The notes beneath the pieces were generated by a model. It made no database searches. It was given only the letters and a program-made list of their open reading frames with translations, and was not told where the DNA came from. A stretch of 64,000 nt of DNA from Brevundimonas pondensis (GTDB lineage Bacteria > Pseudomonadota > Alphaproteobacteria > Caulobacterales > Caulobacteraceae), in assembly GCF_017487345.1 (NCBI RefSeq), contig NZ_CP062006.1:2672001-2736000 (forward strand), written 5' to 3'. The first letter of the stretch is position 1; each line of letters opens with the position of its first letter. A program made the translations under genes and the position numbers. Below, in pieces: positions 46,322 through 55,717 of the stretch.

Positions 46322-47430
<1,109 letters not shown>

Positions 47431-47564
47431 GATGCTGGTCCTTCGGACGTCCCTATCGCTCGCGACGCGGTCGCTCGCTGCTTCAGGGACATGAGGTGGG
47501 CGGGTGATTTGGCGACCTTACTACGCCCGATGCGGCTGGGTCGAAACGGCGACAACCGCAAAAC

Positions 47565-47586
47565 ATTATTGCTGTTGAGCAATAAT
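47565..47586. promoter_or_regulatory. perfect palindrome in the lysR-frmA divergent promoter
   Basis: Arms ATTATTGCT (47565-47573) and AGCAATAAT (47578-47586) with spacer GTTG. AT-rich dyads of this kind (T-N11-A form) are the recognition sites of LysR-type regulators, and this one lies 17 bases before the lysR start. Confidence 0.7.
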
Positions 47587-47603
47587 CCTGATCCAACGTC
47601 CCC

Positions 47604-48489
47604 ATGAGCCGTTGGGACGGGATCGACGAGATTCACCGCTGTCGCCGAACAGGCCAGCTTCTCAGCCGCCGCCCGGCGGCTGGGACTGTCCACATCTGCC
47701 GTCAGCCGCGAGATCGCCCGGCTGGAGGACCGGCTGCAGACCCGCCTGCTTCATCGCACCACCCGCCGGGTCGAGCTGACCGACGCGGGCCGCCGCGACT
47801 TTCTGGCCCGCTGCCGCCGCCCTGATCGACGAGCGCGACGAGGCCCTGGCCGCCGTCCAGCCCGATGATCAGGCCCCGCGCGGCCTGCTGCGCATGACCT
47901 GCTCGGTCTCCTATGGCGAGCGTTTCATCGCCCCCCGCCGTCAACGCCTTCGCGCGCCAGAACCCGGAACTGCGCATCGAGTTGGACCTCGACAATCGCC
48001 TGCGCGATCTGGTCGGCGACGGCTATGATCTGGCGGTGCGGTTCGGCCACCTGACCGACTCGCGGCTGATGGCGCGACGGCTGGCCTCGCGGCGCCTGAT
48101 CCTGTGCGCCAGCCCCGACTATCTGGCGCGACGCGGCGCCCCGCGCGACCTGTCCGAGATCGCCAGCCACGACGGCCTGATCGGCTCGGCCGAGCACTGG
48201 CGCTTCACCGAGGCGGGGCGCGAGGTGACCCTGCGCCCCCGGCCGCTGGCGCTGCAACTCCGGCGCGGCGGTGCTGGACGCGGCGCGGCAGGGGCTGGGT
48301 CTGTGCCAGCTGCCCGATTTCTATGTGGCCGAGGCGCTGGCCACGGGCGCCCTCGTCTCCCTGCTGGACGAGGCCCGCCCGCCCGACGAAGGCGTCTGGG
48401 CCGTCCATCCCCACCCCCGCCACGTCCCGCCCAAGGTCCGCGCCATGATCGACTGGCTGCACGACCGTCTCGCCCAGAGGAGCCCCCGC
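47604..48489 (+). CDS. LysR-family transcriptional regulator (frameshifted)
   Basis: About 295 residues. The helix-turn-helix, read across an indel near 47630, is [51 protein letters not shown]. The effector domain shows [35 protein letters not shown] and ends [29 protein letters not shown]. Further indels lie near 47815, 47937 and 48255. No stop codon separates it from the sirtuin gene in this sequence; if one more base is missing, it would end in an ATGA overlap at 48490. It probably regulates frmA, itself, or both. Confidence 0.85.
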
Positions 48490-49191
48490 ATGAACCTCGT
48501 CGTCCTGACCGGCGCCGGCATCTCGGCCGAGAGCGGCGTGCCGACCTTCCGCGCCTCGGACGGGCTGTGGGAGGGGCATCGCATCGAGGCGGTGGCGACC
48601 CCCGAGGGGTTCGCGGCTGACCCGGCCCTGGTGCAGGACTTCTACAACCAGCGGCGGCGGCATCTGGCCAAGGTCGCGCCCAACGCCGCGCACCGGGCCC
48701 TGGCCGATCTGGCGGCGCGGTGGCGGGGCGACTTCCTGCTGGTGACGCAGAACGTCGACGACCTGCACGACCGGGCGCACGTCGAGACCCCGCCCGCGCC
48801 GGGGTTCGAGCTGATCCACATGCACGGCGAACTGCTGAAGGCGCGCTGCACGGCGTCGGGCGCCGTCTACTACTGGACCGGCGATCTGGAGACCGCGCAC
48901 GCCTCGCCGCATCATCCGCAGGGCGTCTTGCGCCCGCACATTGTCTGGTTCGGGGAGATGCCGCTGGCGATGGAGCGGATCGAGGCGGCGCTGGAGGCCT
49001 GCGACCTCTTTGTCTCCATCGGCACCTCAGGCGCGGTCTATCCGGCGGCGGGCTTCGTCCAGCTGGCGCGCATGGCCGGGGCGCGGACGGTGGAGATCAA
49101 CCTGGAACCGACCCAGGGCGCGCGCCTGTTCGACGAAGGCGTCTACGGCCCCGCCACCGAGGCCGTGCCCGCCTTCTTCGACGCGCTTTAG
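48490..49191 (+). CDS. cobB: Sir2-family NAD-dependent protein deacylase (CobB-like)
   Basis: This 233-residue sirtuin starts [21 protein letters not shown] with AGGAG seven bases upstream. The NAD pocket, [11 protein letters not shown] and the catalytic histidine in HMHGEL are present. FYNQRRR preserves the tyrosine-arginine pair that CobB/SIRT5 use for succinyl-lysine. Only one cysteine (KARCTASG) remains where zinc-binding sirtuins have four, so the zinc ribbon is absent or replaced. Sirtuins reactivate acetylated acetyl-CoA synthetase. The frame is continuous with the upstream LysR gene. Confidence 0.9.
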   Translation: MNLVVLTGAGISAESGVPTFRASDGLWEGHRIEAVATPEGFAADPALVQDFYNQRRRHLAKVAPNAAHRALADLAARWRGDFLLVTQNVDDLHDRAHVETPPAPGFELIHMHGELLKARCTASGAVYYWTGDLETAHASPHHPQGVLRPHIVWFGEMPLAMERIEAALEACDLFVSIGTSGAVYPAAGFVQLARMAGARTVEINLEPTQGARLFDEGVYGPATEAVPAFFDAL

Positions 49192-49511
49192 CCGCGCGGC
49201 CCGAACAGGATCACCCCCGCCCCGATCAGACAGACCGCGCCGCCGATGACGTCCCAGCGGTCCGGCGTCGTCTTCTCGACCAGCCCCATCCACGCCAGCG
49301 AGGCGACGATATAGACCCCCCCATAGGCCGCAAACGCCCGCCCCGCCGCCTCGGTCGGAACCAGGGTCAGCAACCAGGCGAAGGCGATCAGACTGAGCAC
49401 GCCCGGCGCCAGCCACCACGGCGAGCGATCCAGCTTCAGCCAGGCCCAGAAGGCGAAGCAGCCGCCGATCTCGGCCAGCGCGGCGAGGGGGTAGATGAGG
49501 GCGAGTTTCAT
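49188..49511 (-). CDS. YnfA/UPF0060 family membrane protein
   Basis: A 107-residue protein with four transmembrane helices: [62 protein letters not shown] and [17 protein letters not shown]. This is the YnfA family, related to small multidrug-resistance exporters. It overlaps the end of cobB by four bases in convergent orientation. Its ribosome binding site (GGAG, five bases before ATG) lies at the edge of the REP-like repeat. Confidence 0.9.
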   Translation of the reverse strand: MKLALIYPLAALAEIGGCFAFWAWLKLDRSPWWLAPGVLSLIAFAWLLTLVPTEAAGRAFAAYGGVYIVASLAWMGLVEKTTPDRWDVIGGAVCLIGAGVILFGPRG

Positions 49512-49518
49512 TTTATCT

Positions 49519-49568
49519 CCGTCATCCTCGGGGCCGCTCGCGTTTGCGAGCGGAGCCCGGGGACCCAG
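49519..49568. repeat. REP-like repeat, left copy bracketing the GIY-YIG gene
   Basis: The unit runs CCGTCATCCTCGGGG, then a small hairpin (CCGCTCGC/GCGAGCGG), then CCCGGGGACCCAG. An inverted copy with the same ends lies at 49949-49989. Confidence 0.75.
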
Positions 49569-49572
49569 ACGG

Positions 49573-49875
49573 TCAAACGAACCATGAGGCCGCCAGGTCT
49601 TCCCACTGCGGGTTGCCCGCCTCGATCAGATTGAGCTTCCACTGCCTCGGCCATTTCTTGATCTGCTTCTCCCGACGAATAGCCTCGACCATGCCAGCTT
49701 GAGGCTCGAACCACACCAGACCTTTGCAAGCATAAGCGTCCGTGAAGCCCTGAAACGTGCCAAGCTTATGCTGCCAGATGCGAGCATGAAGGTCGCTCGT
49801 GACGCCGGTGTAGAGTGTGCCGTTGCGACGGCTGGCCATGATGTAGGCGGCGATGATCGCGTCTGGATTTCGCAT
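49573..49875 (-). CDS. GIY-YIG nuclease family protein
   Basis: A 100-residue single-domain protein with [29 protein letters not shown], where YIM and YTG form the GIY-YIG pair and the arginine follows. [25 protein letters not shown] carries the conserved glutamate. This is the small COG2827/YhbQ-like group. The start at 49875 has GGGAGG eight bases upstream. The stop lies four bases from the left repeat. It is placed between trmJ and ynfA, bracketed by inverted repeat copies. Real substrates of such solo domains are not known to me. Confidence 0.88.
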   Translation of the reverse strand: MRNPDAIIAAYIMASRRNGTLYTGVTSDLHARIWQHKLGTFQGFTDAYACKGLVWFEPQAGMVEAIRREKQIKKWPRQWKLNLIEAGNPQWEDLAASWFV

Positions 49876-49948
49876 TCGCCTACCCTCCCAAGCCGGGGCA
49901 TTCAGCACGCAGCGCCTCGACCGGACAAGGCACTAACGATCCAACCGC

Positions 49949-49989
49949 CTGGGTCCCCGGGTTCGGCTGCGCCGCCCCGAGGATAACGG
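49949..49989. repeat. REP-like repeat, right copy bracketing the GIY-YIG gene
   Basis: Read on the minus strand it runs CCGTTATCCTCGGGG, a shorter inner hairpin, then CCCGGGGACCCAG, matching the left copy in inverted orientation with one change in the first ten bases. Confidence 0.75.
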
Positions 49990-50001
49990 AAGGGAGCAGG
50001 C

Positions 50002-50787
50002 CTACTCGCCCTTCTTCGCTTCCGCCGCGCGCTTTTCGGCCAGCTTGGCCAGGACCCGGCCGCGGCCCTTGGCGAGGGCGTGGATGGCGCCGCGCATGGT
50101 GGCGACTTCCTGTTCGGTGAAGGCGGCGCGGCCCAGCATGACGCGCAGGTTCTGGCTCATCGACGGCTTCTTCTCGGGCGGGTGGAAGAAGCCCCCGGCC
50201 TCCAGCTCGGCCTCAAAGTGTTCGTACATGCCGATCAGCAGTTCGTTCGACGCGGGCGGCTCGCCCTCGCGGAAGCGCGGCGGCGGGGCGTCCAGGATCA
50301 GGGTGCGCCACTCATAGGCGTTGATGGCCACGGCCTGGGCCAGGTTCAGCGAGTGGTGCTTCGGGTCGATCGGGATGGTGGTGATGCCGGCGCACAGGGC
50401 GATGTCGGTCGTTTCCAGCCCCGCTCGCTCGCCGCCGAACAGCAGGCCGGTCTTCAGGCCAGACGCTGTATCGTCATAGAGGATGCGGGCGCTCTCGCGC
50501 GGGGTGCGCACCGGCTGGCGCGTCTCGCGCGGGCGGGCGGTGGTGGCGAAGACGGTGTTCAGGTCGTGGATCGCCTCGGCCACGCTGTCGAAGACCTTGA
50601 CGTCCTCCAGCACCCAGTCGGCGCCCGAGGCGGTGGCCCAGGCGCGGTCCTGGGGCCAGCCGTCGCGCGGGCTGACCAGCCGCAGTTCCGACAGGCCGAA
50701 GTTCGCCATGACGCGGGCGACCGCGCCGATGTTTTCGGCCATCTGGGACTTGTCGAGGATGACGACGGGGGGCGTGAGTTCAGTCAT
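50002..50787 (-). CDS. trmJ: tRNA 2'-O-methyltransferase TrmJ
   Basis: A 261-residue SPOUT-class methyltransferase. The N-terminal domain shows PPVVILDKSQMAENIGAVARVMANFGLSELRLVSPRDGWP and the knot region GLLFGGERAGLE followed by IPIDPKHHSLNLAQAVAINAYEW, all typical of TrmJ, which methylates position 32 of several tRNAs. The C-terminal 80 residues form the helical extension that TrmJ has and TrmL lacks. Frame intact. Confidence 0.9.
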   Translation of the reverse strand: MTELTPPVVILDKSQMAENIGAVARVMANFGLSELRLVSPRDGWPQDRAWATASGADWVLEDVKVFDSVAEAIHDLNTVFATTARPRETRQPVRTPRESARILYDDTASGLKTGLLFGGERAGLETTDIALCAGITTIPIDPKHHSLNLAQAVAINAYEWRTLILDAPPPRFREGEPPASNELLIGMYEHFEAELEAGGFFHPPEKKPSMSQNLRVMLGRAAFTEQEVATMRGAIHALAKGRGRVLAKLAEKRAAEAKKGE

Positions 50788-50823
50788 GGGCGTCCCCTAC
50801 CCCTCCACGCCGTCTCGCGAAAG

Positions 50824-51855
50824 TCAGTCCTCGCCGATCATCGAGGTCCAGGGGTCGACCGCGCCGGCCTCGACCTCGGCCACCTTGACGGCGGGCCAGC
50901 CGATGGAGGCCGTGCCGCTCTCGCGCCAGCTGAGGATGATCAGGTCGCGCAGTTCCGAAGCGCCCGCCGCCAGACGCTCGTTGACGAAGGCCGCGCCGCG
51001 CGGATCGGCGTCGTTGAAGCCGCCCGCCTTTTCCAGACGGTAGAAGGGAATGACCGTGCCCAGCGTCGTCTTCAGATAGGCGGCGGTGCGGGTGCGCAGG
51101 TCCAGGCTTGAGACCTGCGGCTGGTTCATGGCCGCCTCGACCGTGTCCAGACGCGCAACGCGTGAGGTGAACTCGCCCTCGAAGACGCCGTGGGTGCGGC
51201 GCGAGTTGGTGAAGCCCTCGGGGTTGGGATAGTCGCCCCAGCCGTTGAAGTGGATCGAGGTATGGTGCGGCTGCGAGCCGTCGCCGACGTAATGGGCCAG
51301 GACGCCGATGTCGCGCAGGATCAGGGCCTCGCGGCGCTCGCGGTCGGCGCGGTACCAGGCCTTCTTTCCGGGGTCCATTTCGCGGCCCTCGGCGGCGGTC
51401 AGAACACGCCAGTAGGCGAAGTCGCGGCCCAGGTTCTGATAGGCGTCCATCAGGGCGTAAGGCAGATAGCCGACCTCGTCGATCTTGATCCCCGCCTGCA
51501 CCAGGGCGGTGTCGAAGTCGGACTTCAGACGGGGCAGGGCGTCGATATGCGGGCCGTTGGCCGTCATCGCATGGCCGTTGTCGTCGAAGTCGATGAAGTG
51601 GGCCGTGTCGCGTTCGCGGTCGTGCGGCTGACCGGCGCCCTTCCAGCGGTCGGGCTCGCGCGCCAGTTCGCCGACGTCGGCGATGGCGCCCGGCGTGCGC
51701 AGGAAGGCGGGCAGGTCGTCGCTGAGACCACGCATGGCCGCGACGCCGATCAGGCGGTGGCCGGTATTTCCCCAAGCGTCCACATGAACAGCGGGGGCCG
51801 CGACCAACATCAGGGCGGCGGCGGAGATCATCAGGCGTTTGACTTGACGCTTCAT
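50824..51855 (-). CDS. S1/P1 nuclease family protein
   Basis: A 343-residue secreted zinc-dependent nuclease. A signal peptide (MISAAALMLVAAPAVHVDA) ends so that the mature protein begins WGNTGHRLIG; the N-terminal tryptophan and the histidine are zinc ligands in S1/P1 nucleases. Other ligands appear in DTAHFIDFDDN and DIGVLAHYVGDGSQPHHTS. The start at 51855 is chosen because it gives this signal. Members cleave single-stranded nucleic acid or 3'-nucleotides, here probably in the periplasm or outside the cell. It stands in its own unit upstream of trmJ. Confidence 0.88.
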   Translation of the reverse strand: MKRQVKRLMISAAALMLVAAPAVHVDAWGNTGHRLIGVAAMRGLSDDLPAFLRTPGAIADVGELAREPDRWKGAGQPHDRERDTAHFIDFDDNGHAMTANGPHIDALPRLKSDFDTALVQAGIKIDEVGYLPYALMDAYQNLGRDFAYWRVLTAAEGREMDPGKKAWYRADRERREALILRDIGVLAHYVGDGSQPHHTSIHFNGWGDYPNPEGFTNSRRTHGVFEGEFTSRVARLDTVEAAMNQPQVSSLDLRTRTAAYLKTTLGTVIPFYRLEKAGGFNDADPRGAAFVNERLAAGASELRDLIILSWRESGTASIGWPAVKVAEVEAGAVDPWTSMIGED

Positions 51856-52257
51856 CGGAGAACACCGGCGGAAAAATTCGTGGGGAAACGACCGCTTATC
51901 CCATTCACGGCCGCGCCTCCAGCCACGCTGATCAGGGCGTGTCGGCGCGATCACGCCGCCGTTATCTTGAGCCGAAACGCAGACATTCTTCGCAATAAAG
52001 TGTTACACCGCCAGACACAGGTGTTAACCGGAAAGCTGATCCCCACAGTATAGAAGCCAAGCAAAGCCAATACTGATTTCGTTGCTGACACATATGCTGT
52101 GACATTTGCGCGATATGCTCATGCACCTGTGGACTAATCGAACGATGATCGAGCCTCCGGGGCAGGTCTGATCTCAAGCGCCACGTTTCCGCCACAATTG
52201 ACGGTCAAAAACCCGACGCCGGATCGTGTCGGGACCGGTGCTTTCCGAGTCTGTTCG
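51856..52257. other. AT-richer intergenic region between divergent nuclease and 3D-domain genes
   Basis: About 400 bases, less GC-rich than the neighbours, containing GTGTTACACC / GGTGTTAACC-like and ACACATATGCTGTG-like short dyads and a CTGTGGAC stretch near 52129. It must hold two divergent promoters. A TTG at 52198 opens the downstream frame 20 codons early. No RNA gene is evident. Confidence 0.45.
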
Positions 52258-52812
52258 ATGCTGAACACAGCCGCTGCGCTTGCCATGTTCTGGGCTATGG
52301 CCTTCTCCGGTTCCGGAGAGCCTCAGTCCTATGAAGCCGTTGTCGCGATCGAAACGGCTGCAATGGAAACTGCTGCGGCGGCTGAAAGTTCCGCTGATGC
52401 GTCCGCTCTCTCCGCCGAACAGGCCGAGCTGATGGCGGGCGATCCCGACTGGCGCGCTTCGGCCCGCCTCTATCACGCAGGCGGCGGCGGCGCGACGGGC
52501 AACGACTCGCTCGGTTGCCGTCCGATCGCCATGCGCACGGTCGCTGTCGATCCCCGCGTCATCCCGCGCCGCACCAAGCTTTTCATCCGTGAAACGGTCG
52601 GCCTGCGCATGAGCGACGGCACCATTCACGACGGCTACTGGTACGCCTCGGACACCGGCGGCGCGATCAAGGGCGCCAAGATCGACCTCTATACCGGTCA
52701 CGGTCGCGGCTCGATGCGTCAGGCCATGAGCCTGAACATGAAGACCCTGACCATCGCCGACGCCGGCGACTTCGACGGCTGCCCTCCGGCCTGGGAAACG
52801 GCCTCGAACTAA
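52258..52812 (+). CDS. secreted 3D-domain protein
   Basis: The C-terminal half is a 3D (Asp-Asp-Asp) double-psi barrel: RTVAVDPRVIPRRTKLFIRE, then YWYASDTGGAIKGAKIDLYTG, with the three aspartates in VDP, SDT and IDLY. This fold is found in MltA and RpfB-like cell-wall lytic enzymes. The N-terminus has one hydrophobic segment (AAALAMFWAMAFSG) that exports or anchors it, followed by an alanine-rich linker. The ATG at 52258 is preferred; a TTG start 20 codons earlier cannot be excluded. Peptidoglycan cleavage is likely but unproven. Confidence 0.8.
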   Translation: MLNTAAALAMFWAMAFSGSGEPQSYEAVVAIETAAMETAAAAESSADASALSAEQAELMAGDPDWRASARLYHAGGGGATGNDSLGCRPIAMRTVAVDPRVIPRRTKLFIRETVGLRMSDGTIHDGYWYASDTGGAIKGAKIDLYTGHGRGSMRQAMSLNMKTLTIADAGDFDGCPPAWETASN

Positions 52813-52832
52813 GGGCGGCAAAGCCCTCCGAC

Positions 52833-52868
52833 AAAAAAGCCGACCGGATCGCTCCGGTCGGCTTTTTG
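52833..52868 (+). terminator. Rho-independent terminator after 3D-domain gene
   Basis: Twelve-bp stem AAGCCGACCGGA / TCCGGTCGGCTT with loop TCGC, flanked by A-run and TTTTT, so it can work in both directions (also for the convergent DUF962 gene). Confidence 0.9.
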
Positions 52869-52884
52869 TTGCGCGCGGGGCGCC

Positions 52885-53217
52885 TCAGAACTTCCGCTTG
52901 CCGCTTACCGTCTCGAAGAAGAGCCGGAAGTCGCCCATCAGGCTCCACAGCGGATATTTAAAGGTCGCGGGCCGGTTCTTCTCGAAGAAGAAATGCCCGA
53001 CCCAGGCGAAGCCGTAGCCGACCACCGGCATGGCCAGCAGCCACCAGGCGTTCAGCGTGACGCAGAAGGCCAGGAAGGCGGCGATCACCAGGCCCGTCCC
53101 GACCACATGGATGCGGCGGCAGGTCCGGTTGGCATGTTCGTGGATATAATAGGGATAGAAGGCCTCGAACGAGGCGTATCGGCCTTCTGGCCCTTGGGCG
53201 GACGGCTCGGTGTTCAT
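52885..53217 (-). CDS. DUF962/Mpo1-like membrane protein
   Basis: A 110-residue protein with FYPYYIHEHANRTCRRIHVVGTGL, two membrane segments (LVIAAFLAFCVTLNAWWLLAMP and VVGYGFAWVGHFFF) and FEKNRPATFKYPLWSLMGDFRLF. The spaced histidines (HEH, RRIH, GHFFFEKN) match the Mpo1 group, Fe(II)-dependent dioxygenases that shorten 2-hydroxy fatty acids in yeast. A bacterial role is not established. Frame intact, monocistronic by appearance. Confidence 0.85.
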   Translation of the reverse strand: MNTEPSAQGPEGRYASFEAFYPYYIHEHANRTCRRIHVVGTGLVIAAFLAFCVTLNAWWLLAMPVVGYGFAWVGHFFFEKNRPATFKYPLWSLMGDFRLFFETVSGKRKF

Positions 53218-53264
53218 GACCCCAGCCTGCCCCCGGATCGCGCCGGGGGCAAGTCAGGGATCAA

Positions 53265-55259
53265 TCAGTCGAAGCGCTTGCCGCTCTTGGGACCCTTGGG
53301 GCCCTTGGCGAAAGGCTTGCCGGCCGGCTTGAAGCCCGGCTTGCCGCCGGCCTTGAAGTCCGACTTGGGCTTGAACGGCTTCTTGGCGCCCGGCCCCTTG
53401 GCGAAGCCGCCTTCGGAACGCTCAAGGCGCTCGCCCTCGGTGCGCGGGGCGTAGGGCTTCTTGTTGAAGGCCGGACGGTCGCCGCCGCCTTCACCCTCGC
53501 GCGGCTGCCACGGCTTCTTCTTGAACGGCGGACGGCCGCCCTCCCCATCCTCGTCGCGGCGGAAGGGCTTCTTGGCGTAGGGGCGCTCGCCGCCTTCGTC
53601 GCGACGGTTGCGCGTCCCGCCCTTGAACATGCCCGAATGCGGGGCCTCCGAAGGCGTGATGTTCGCCTCGCTGGTGTTCATGGCCGCCAGCTTCTGGAAG
53701 GCCTCGACGTGGGTGTTGGCGATCTCGAAGCGAGTCTCCTCGGGGAAGGTCTTGATCGAGCCGATCTGCTGCTTGGTGATGCCGCCGATGCGGCAGATCA
53801 TCGGGATCAGCCACTTGGGATCGGCGTTGCGGTTGCGGCCGATGTCCATGCGGAACCACGACACCTGGTCCGGCTGCAGACGCTCGAAGGGCGAGGCTCC
53901 GGCGGCGAAGGCGTCGCCGCTCTCGCCGCGCGGCTTGCGCTGCGGGCCCTGGCCCGGATCGACTAGGTCCTCGGGCGCCGGCAGGTCCTTGCGCAGCAGG
54001 ACCAGCAGGGCGCGAGCCAGGTCTTCCGCCGTGCGCTCGGCCACCAGCTTGGCGATCAGGCCGGCGTCGTCCTCACTGCCTTCCTCGGCGAAGACCGGGG
54101 CGGCCAGCAGGCGCTGCTCGTCCTTGGCCAGGATCTCGTCGGCGGTCGGCGCCCCGGCCCAGGTCGCCTCGACCCCGGCCGAGCCCAGCAGCATCTCGGC
54201 CTTCCGGCGACGGCTGCTCGGCACCAGCAGGATGGACGTGCCCTTCTTGCCCGCGCGGCCGGTGCGGCCCGAGCGGTGCAGCATGGTCGCCTTGTTGATC
54301 GGCAGCTCGGCGTGGATCACCAGACCCAGGTCGGGCAGGTCCAGACCGCGCGCGGCCACGTCGGTGGCGACACAGACGCGGGCGCGGCCGTCGCGCAGGG
54401 CCTGCAGGGCGTCGGTACGCTCGCGCTGGCCCATTTCGCCCGACAGGGCCACGGTCGCGAAGCCGCGCTCCAGCAGCGACGACTGCAGATGACGCACGCT
54501 GTCGCGCGTCGAGCAGAAGACCAGGGCGCCCGGCGCCTCATAGAAGCGCAGCACGTTGACGACGGCGTGCTCGATCTCGTTCGGGGCGATGCGCAGGGCG
54601 CGGTATTCGATGTCGCTGTGCGGCTGGCTGCGGTCGACGGTGTCGATGCGCACGGCGTCGCGCTGATAGCGCTTGGCCATCATGGCGATGTCGCGGGCGA
54701 TGGTGGCCGAGAACAGCAGGGTGCGGCGTTCGGGCGGCGACTGCTCGAGGATGTATTCCAGGTCCTCGCGGAAGCCCATGTCGAGCATCTCGTCGGCCTC
54801 GTCGAGCACCAGCACCTTCAGCGCCGACAGGTCCAGGTTGCCGCGGTCGATGTGGTCCTTCAGGCGGCCGGGCGTGCCGACCACGATGTGGATGCCGAAG
54901 TTGAGCGCACGAGCTTCCTTGCGGGCGTCCATGCCGCCGACGCAGGTGGTGATCTTGGCCTTGGACTCGCCGTACAGCCATTCCAGCTCGGCCGAGACCT
55001 GCAGCGCCAGTTCGCGCGTCGGGGCGATGGCCAGCATCAGCGGGGCATCGGCGGGACCGAAGGTTTCGTTCTCGCCCAGCAGGCTCGAGGCCGCCGCCAG
55101 GCCGAAGGCCACCGTCTTGCCCGATCCGGTCTGGGCCGAGACCAGCATGTCGGCCTCGCCGTGGCCTTCCAGAACCGCCGCCTGGACGGGGGTGGGCTCG
55201 GCATAGCCCTTGTTGGCGAGGGCGCGGTCTAGCGCGGGGTGGATCGCGGGAAAGGGCAT
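53265..55259 (-). CDS. DEAD-box RNA helicase with DbpA-type RNA-binding domain
   Basis: A 664-residue helicase. Motifs in order: Q-motif region GYAEPTPVQ, Walker A AQTGSGKT, APTRELALQV, DEADEMLDMG, SAT, then in domain 2 VFCSTR, ATDVAARGLDLP and HRSGRTGRAGKKG. Residues about 480-555 (WFRMDIGRNRNADPKWLIPMICRIGG) form a DbpA/CsdA-type RNA recognition domain. The last 110 residues are a lysine/glycine/phenylalanine-rich disordered tail. It resembles DeaD/CsdA, which helps ribosome assembly and cold growth. The start is taken at MPFPAIHPAL; an ATG seven codons earlier is open. Confidence 0.92.
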   Translation of the reverse strand: MPFPAIHPALDRALANKGYAEPTPVQAAVLEGHGEADMLVSAQTGSGKTVAFGLAAASSLLGENETFGPADAPLMLAIAPTRELALQVSAELEWLYGESKAKITTCVGGMDARKEARALNFGIHIVVGTPGRLKDHIDRGNLDLSALKVLVLDEADEMLDMGFREDLEYILEQSPPERRTLLFSATIARDIAMMAKRYQRDAVRIDTVDRSQPHSDIEYRALRIAPNEIEHAVVNVLRFYEAPGALVFCSTRDSVRHLQSSLLERGFATVALSGEMGQRERTDALQALRDGRARVCVATDVAARGLDLPDLGLVIHAELPINKATMLHRSGRTGRAGKKGTSILLVPSSRRRKAEMLLGSAGVEATWAGAPTADEILAKDEQRLLAAPVFAEEGSEDDAGLIAKLVAERTAEDLARALLVLLRKDLPAPEDLVDPGQGPQRKPRGESGDAFAAGASPFERLQPDQVSWFRMDIGRNRNADPKWLIPMICRIGGITKQQIGSIKTFPEETRFEIANTHVEAFQKLAAMNTSEANITPSEAPHSGMFKGGTRNRRDEGGERPYAKKPFRRDEDGEGGRPPFKKKPWQPREGEGGGDRPAFNKKPYAPRTEGERLERSEGGFAKGPGAKKPFKPKSDFKAGGKPGFKPAGKPFAKGPKGPKSGKRFD

Positions 55260-55484
55260 ATACGACCTGAAAAAGAGCATGGCGGCCGTCGAAACGACCG
55301 CGCCCGGCCAAGGCGAACAGCCGGCCGGGCGATGAGGAGGCGGTCTCTATACACCAATAACGGCCCCGATGCGGCGGATTTCCGCAAAAAGACCGCCGTT
55401 CACCACGCTTGTTCAGGCGCCGTTGACCGCAAAGCCACGATCCTGACGGTTCGCAGAGTTCCTTTCGCCGCCCGGAGACCGATC

Positions 55485-55700
55485 ATGACGATCCCGCCCC
55501 TGAGCATCGCCGCCGCCGGAATGCAGAACGCCGCCAACCGCTTCGAGGCCAGCGCCCGACGCACGGCGACAGGCACGCTGGACAACCTGGCGGTCGAGGC
55601 GGTCGAACAGATCCGCGCCAGGCAAGACTTCTCCGCCAACGCCGCCGTGGCGCGGACGGCGGACGAGATGACGGGAACCCTGCTGGATATTCTGGTTTAA
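55485..55700 (+). CDS. miniature flagellar rod/hook-like protein (71 aa)
   Basis: The 71-residue product resembles only the two ends of flagellar rod and hook proteins. The start (PPLSIAAAGMQNAANRFEASARR) is like the N-terminal D0 helix; the end (FSANAAVARTADEMTGTLLDIL) is like the C-terminal D0 helix of FlgG/FlgC/FlgE, and the central domains are absent. It has CCGGAG nine bases upstream. It lies outside any flagellar cluster, beside the helicase. It could be a relic, a dedicated regulator of rod assembly or a secreted subunit. Confidence 0.65.
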   Translation: MTIPPLSIAAAGMQNAANRFEASARRTATGTLDNLAVEAVEQIRARQDFSANAAVARTADEMTGTLLDILV

Positions 55701-55717
55701 GGCCTCTTCGCCTCCCC

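Noticed and set aside
49519..49989. Terminal inverted repeats of a classical transposon around the GIY-YIG gene
   Set aside because: The repeats are imperfect, differ in inner length and show no flanking target duplication, so I describe them as REP-like units rather than transposon ends.
51856..52257. Possible replication origin in the AT-richer gap (CTGTGGAC and CCCCACAG stretches)
   Set aside because: No clustered DnaA boxes of the TTATCCACA type and no hemE, dnaA or parAB nearby. The gap is explained by two divergent promoters.
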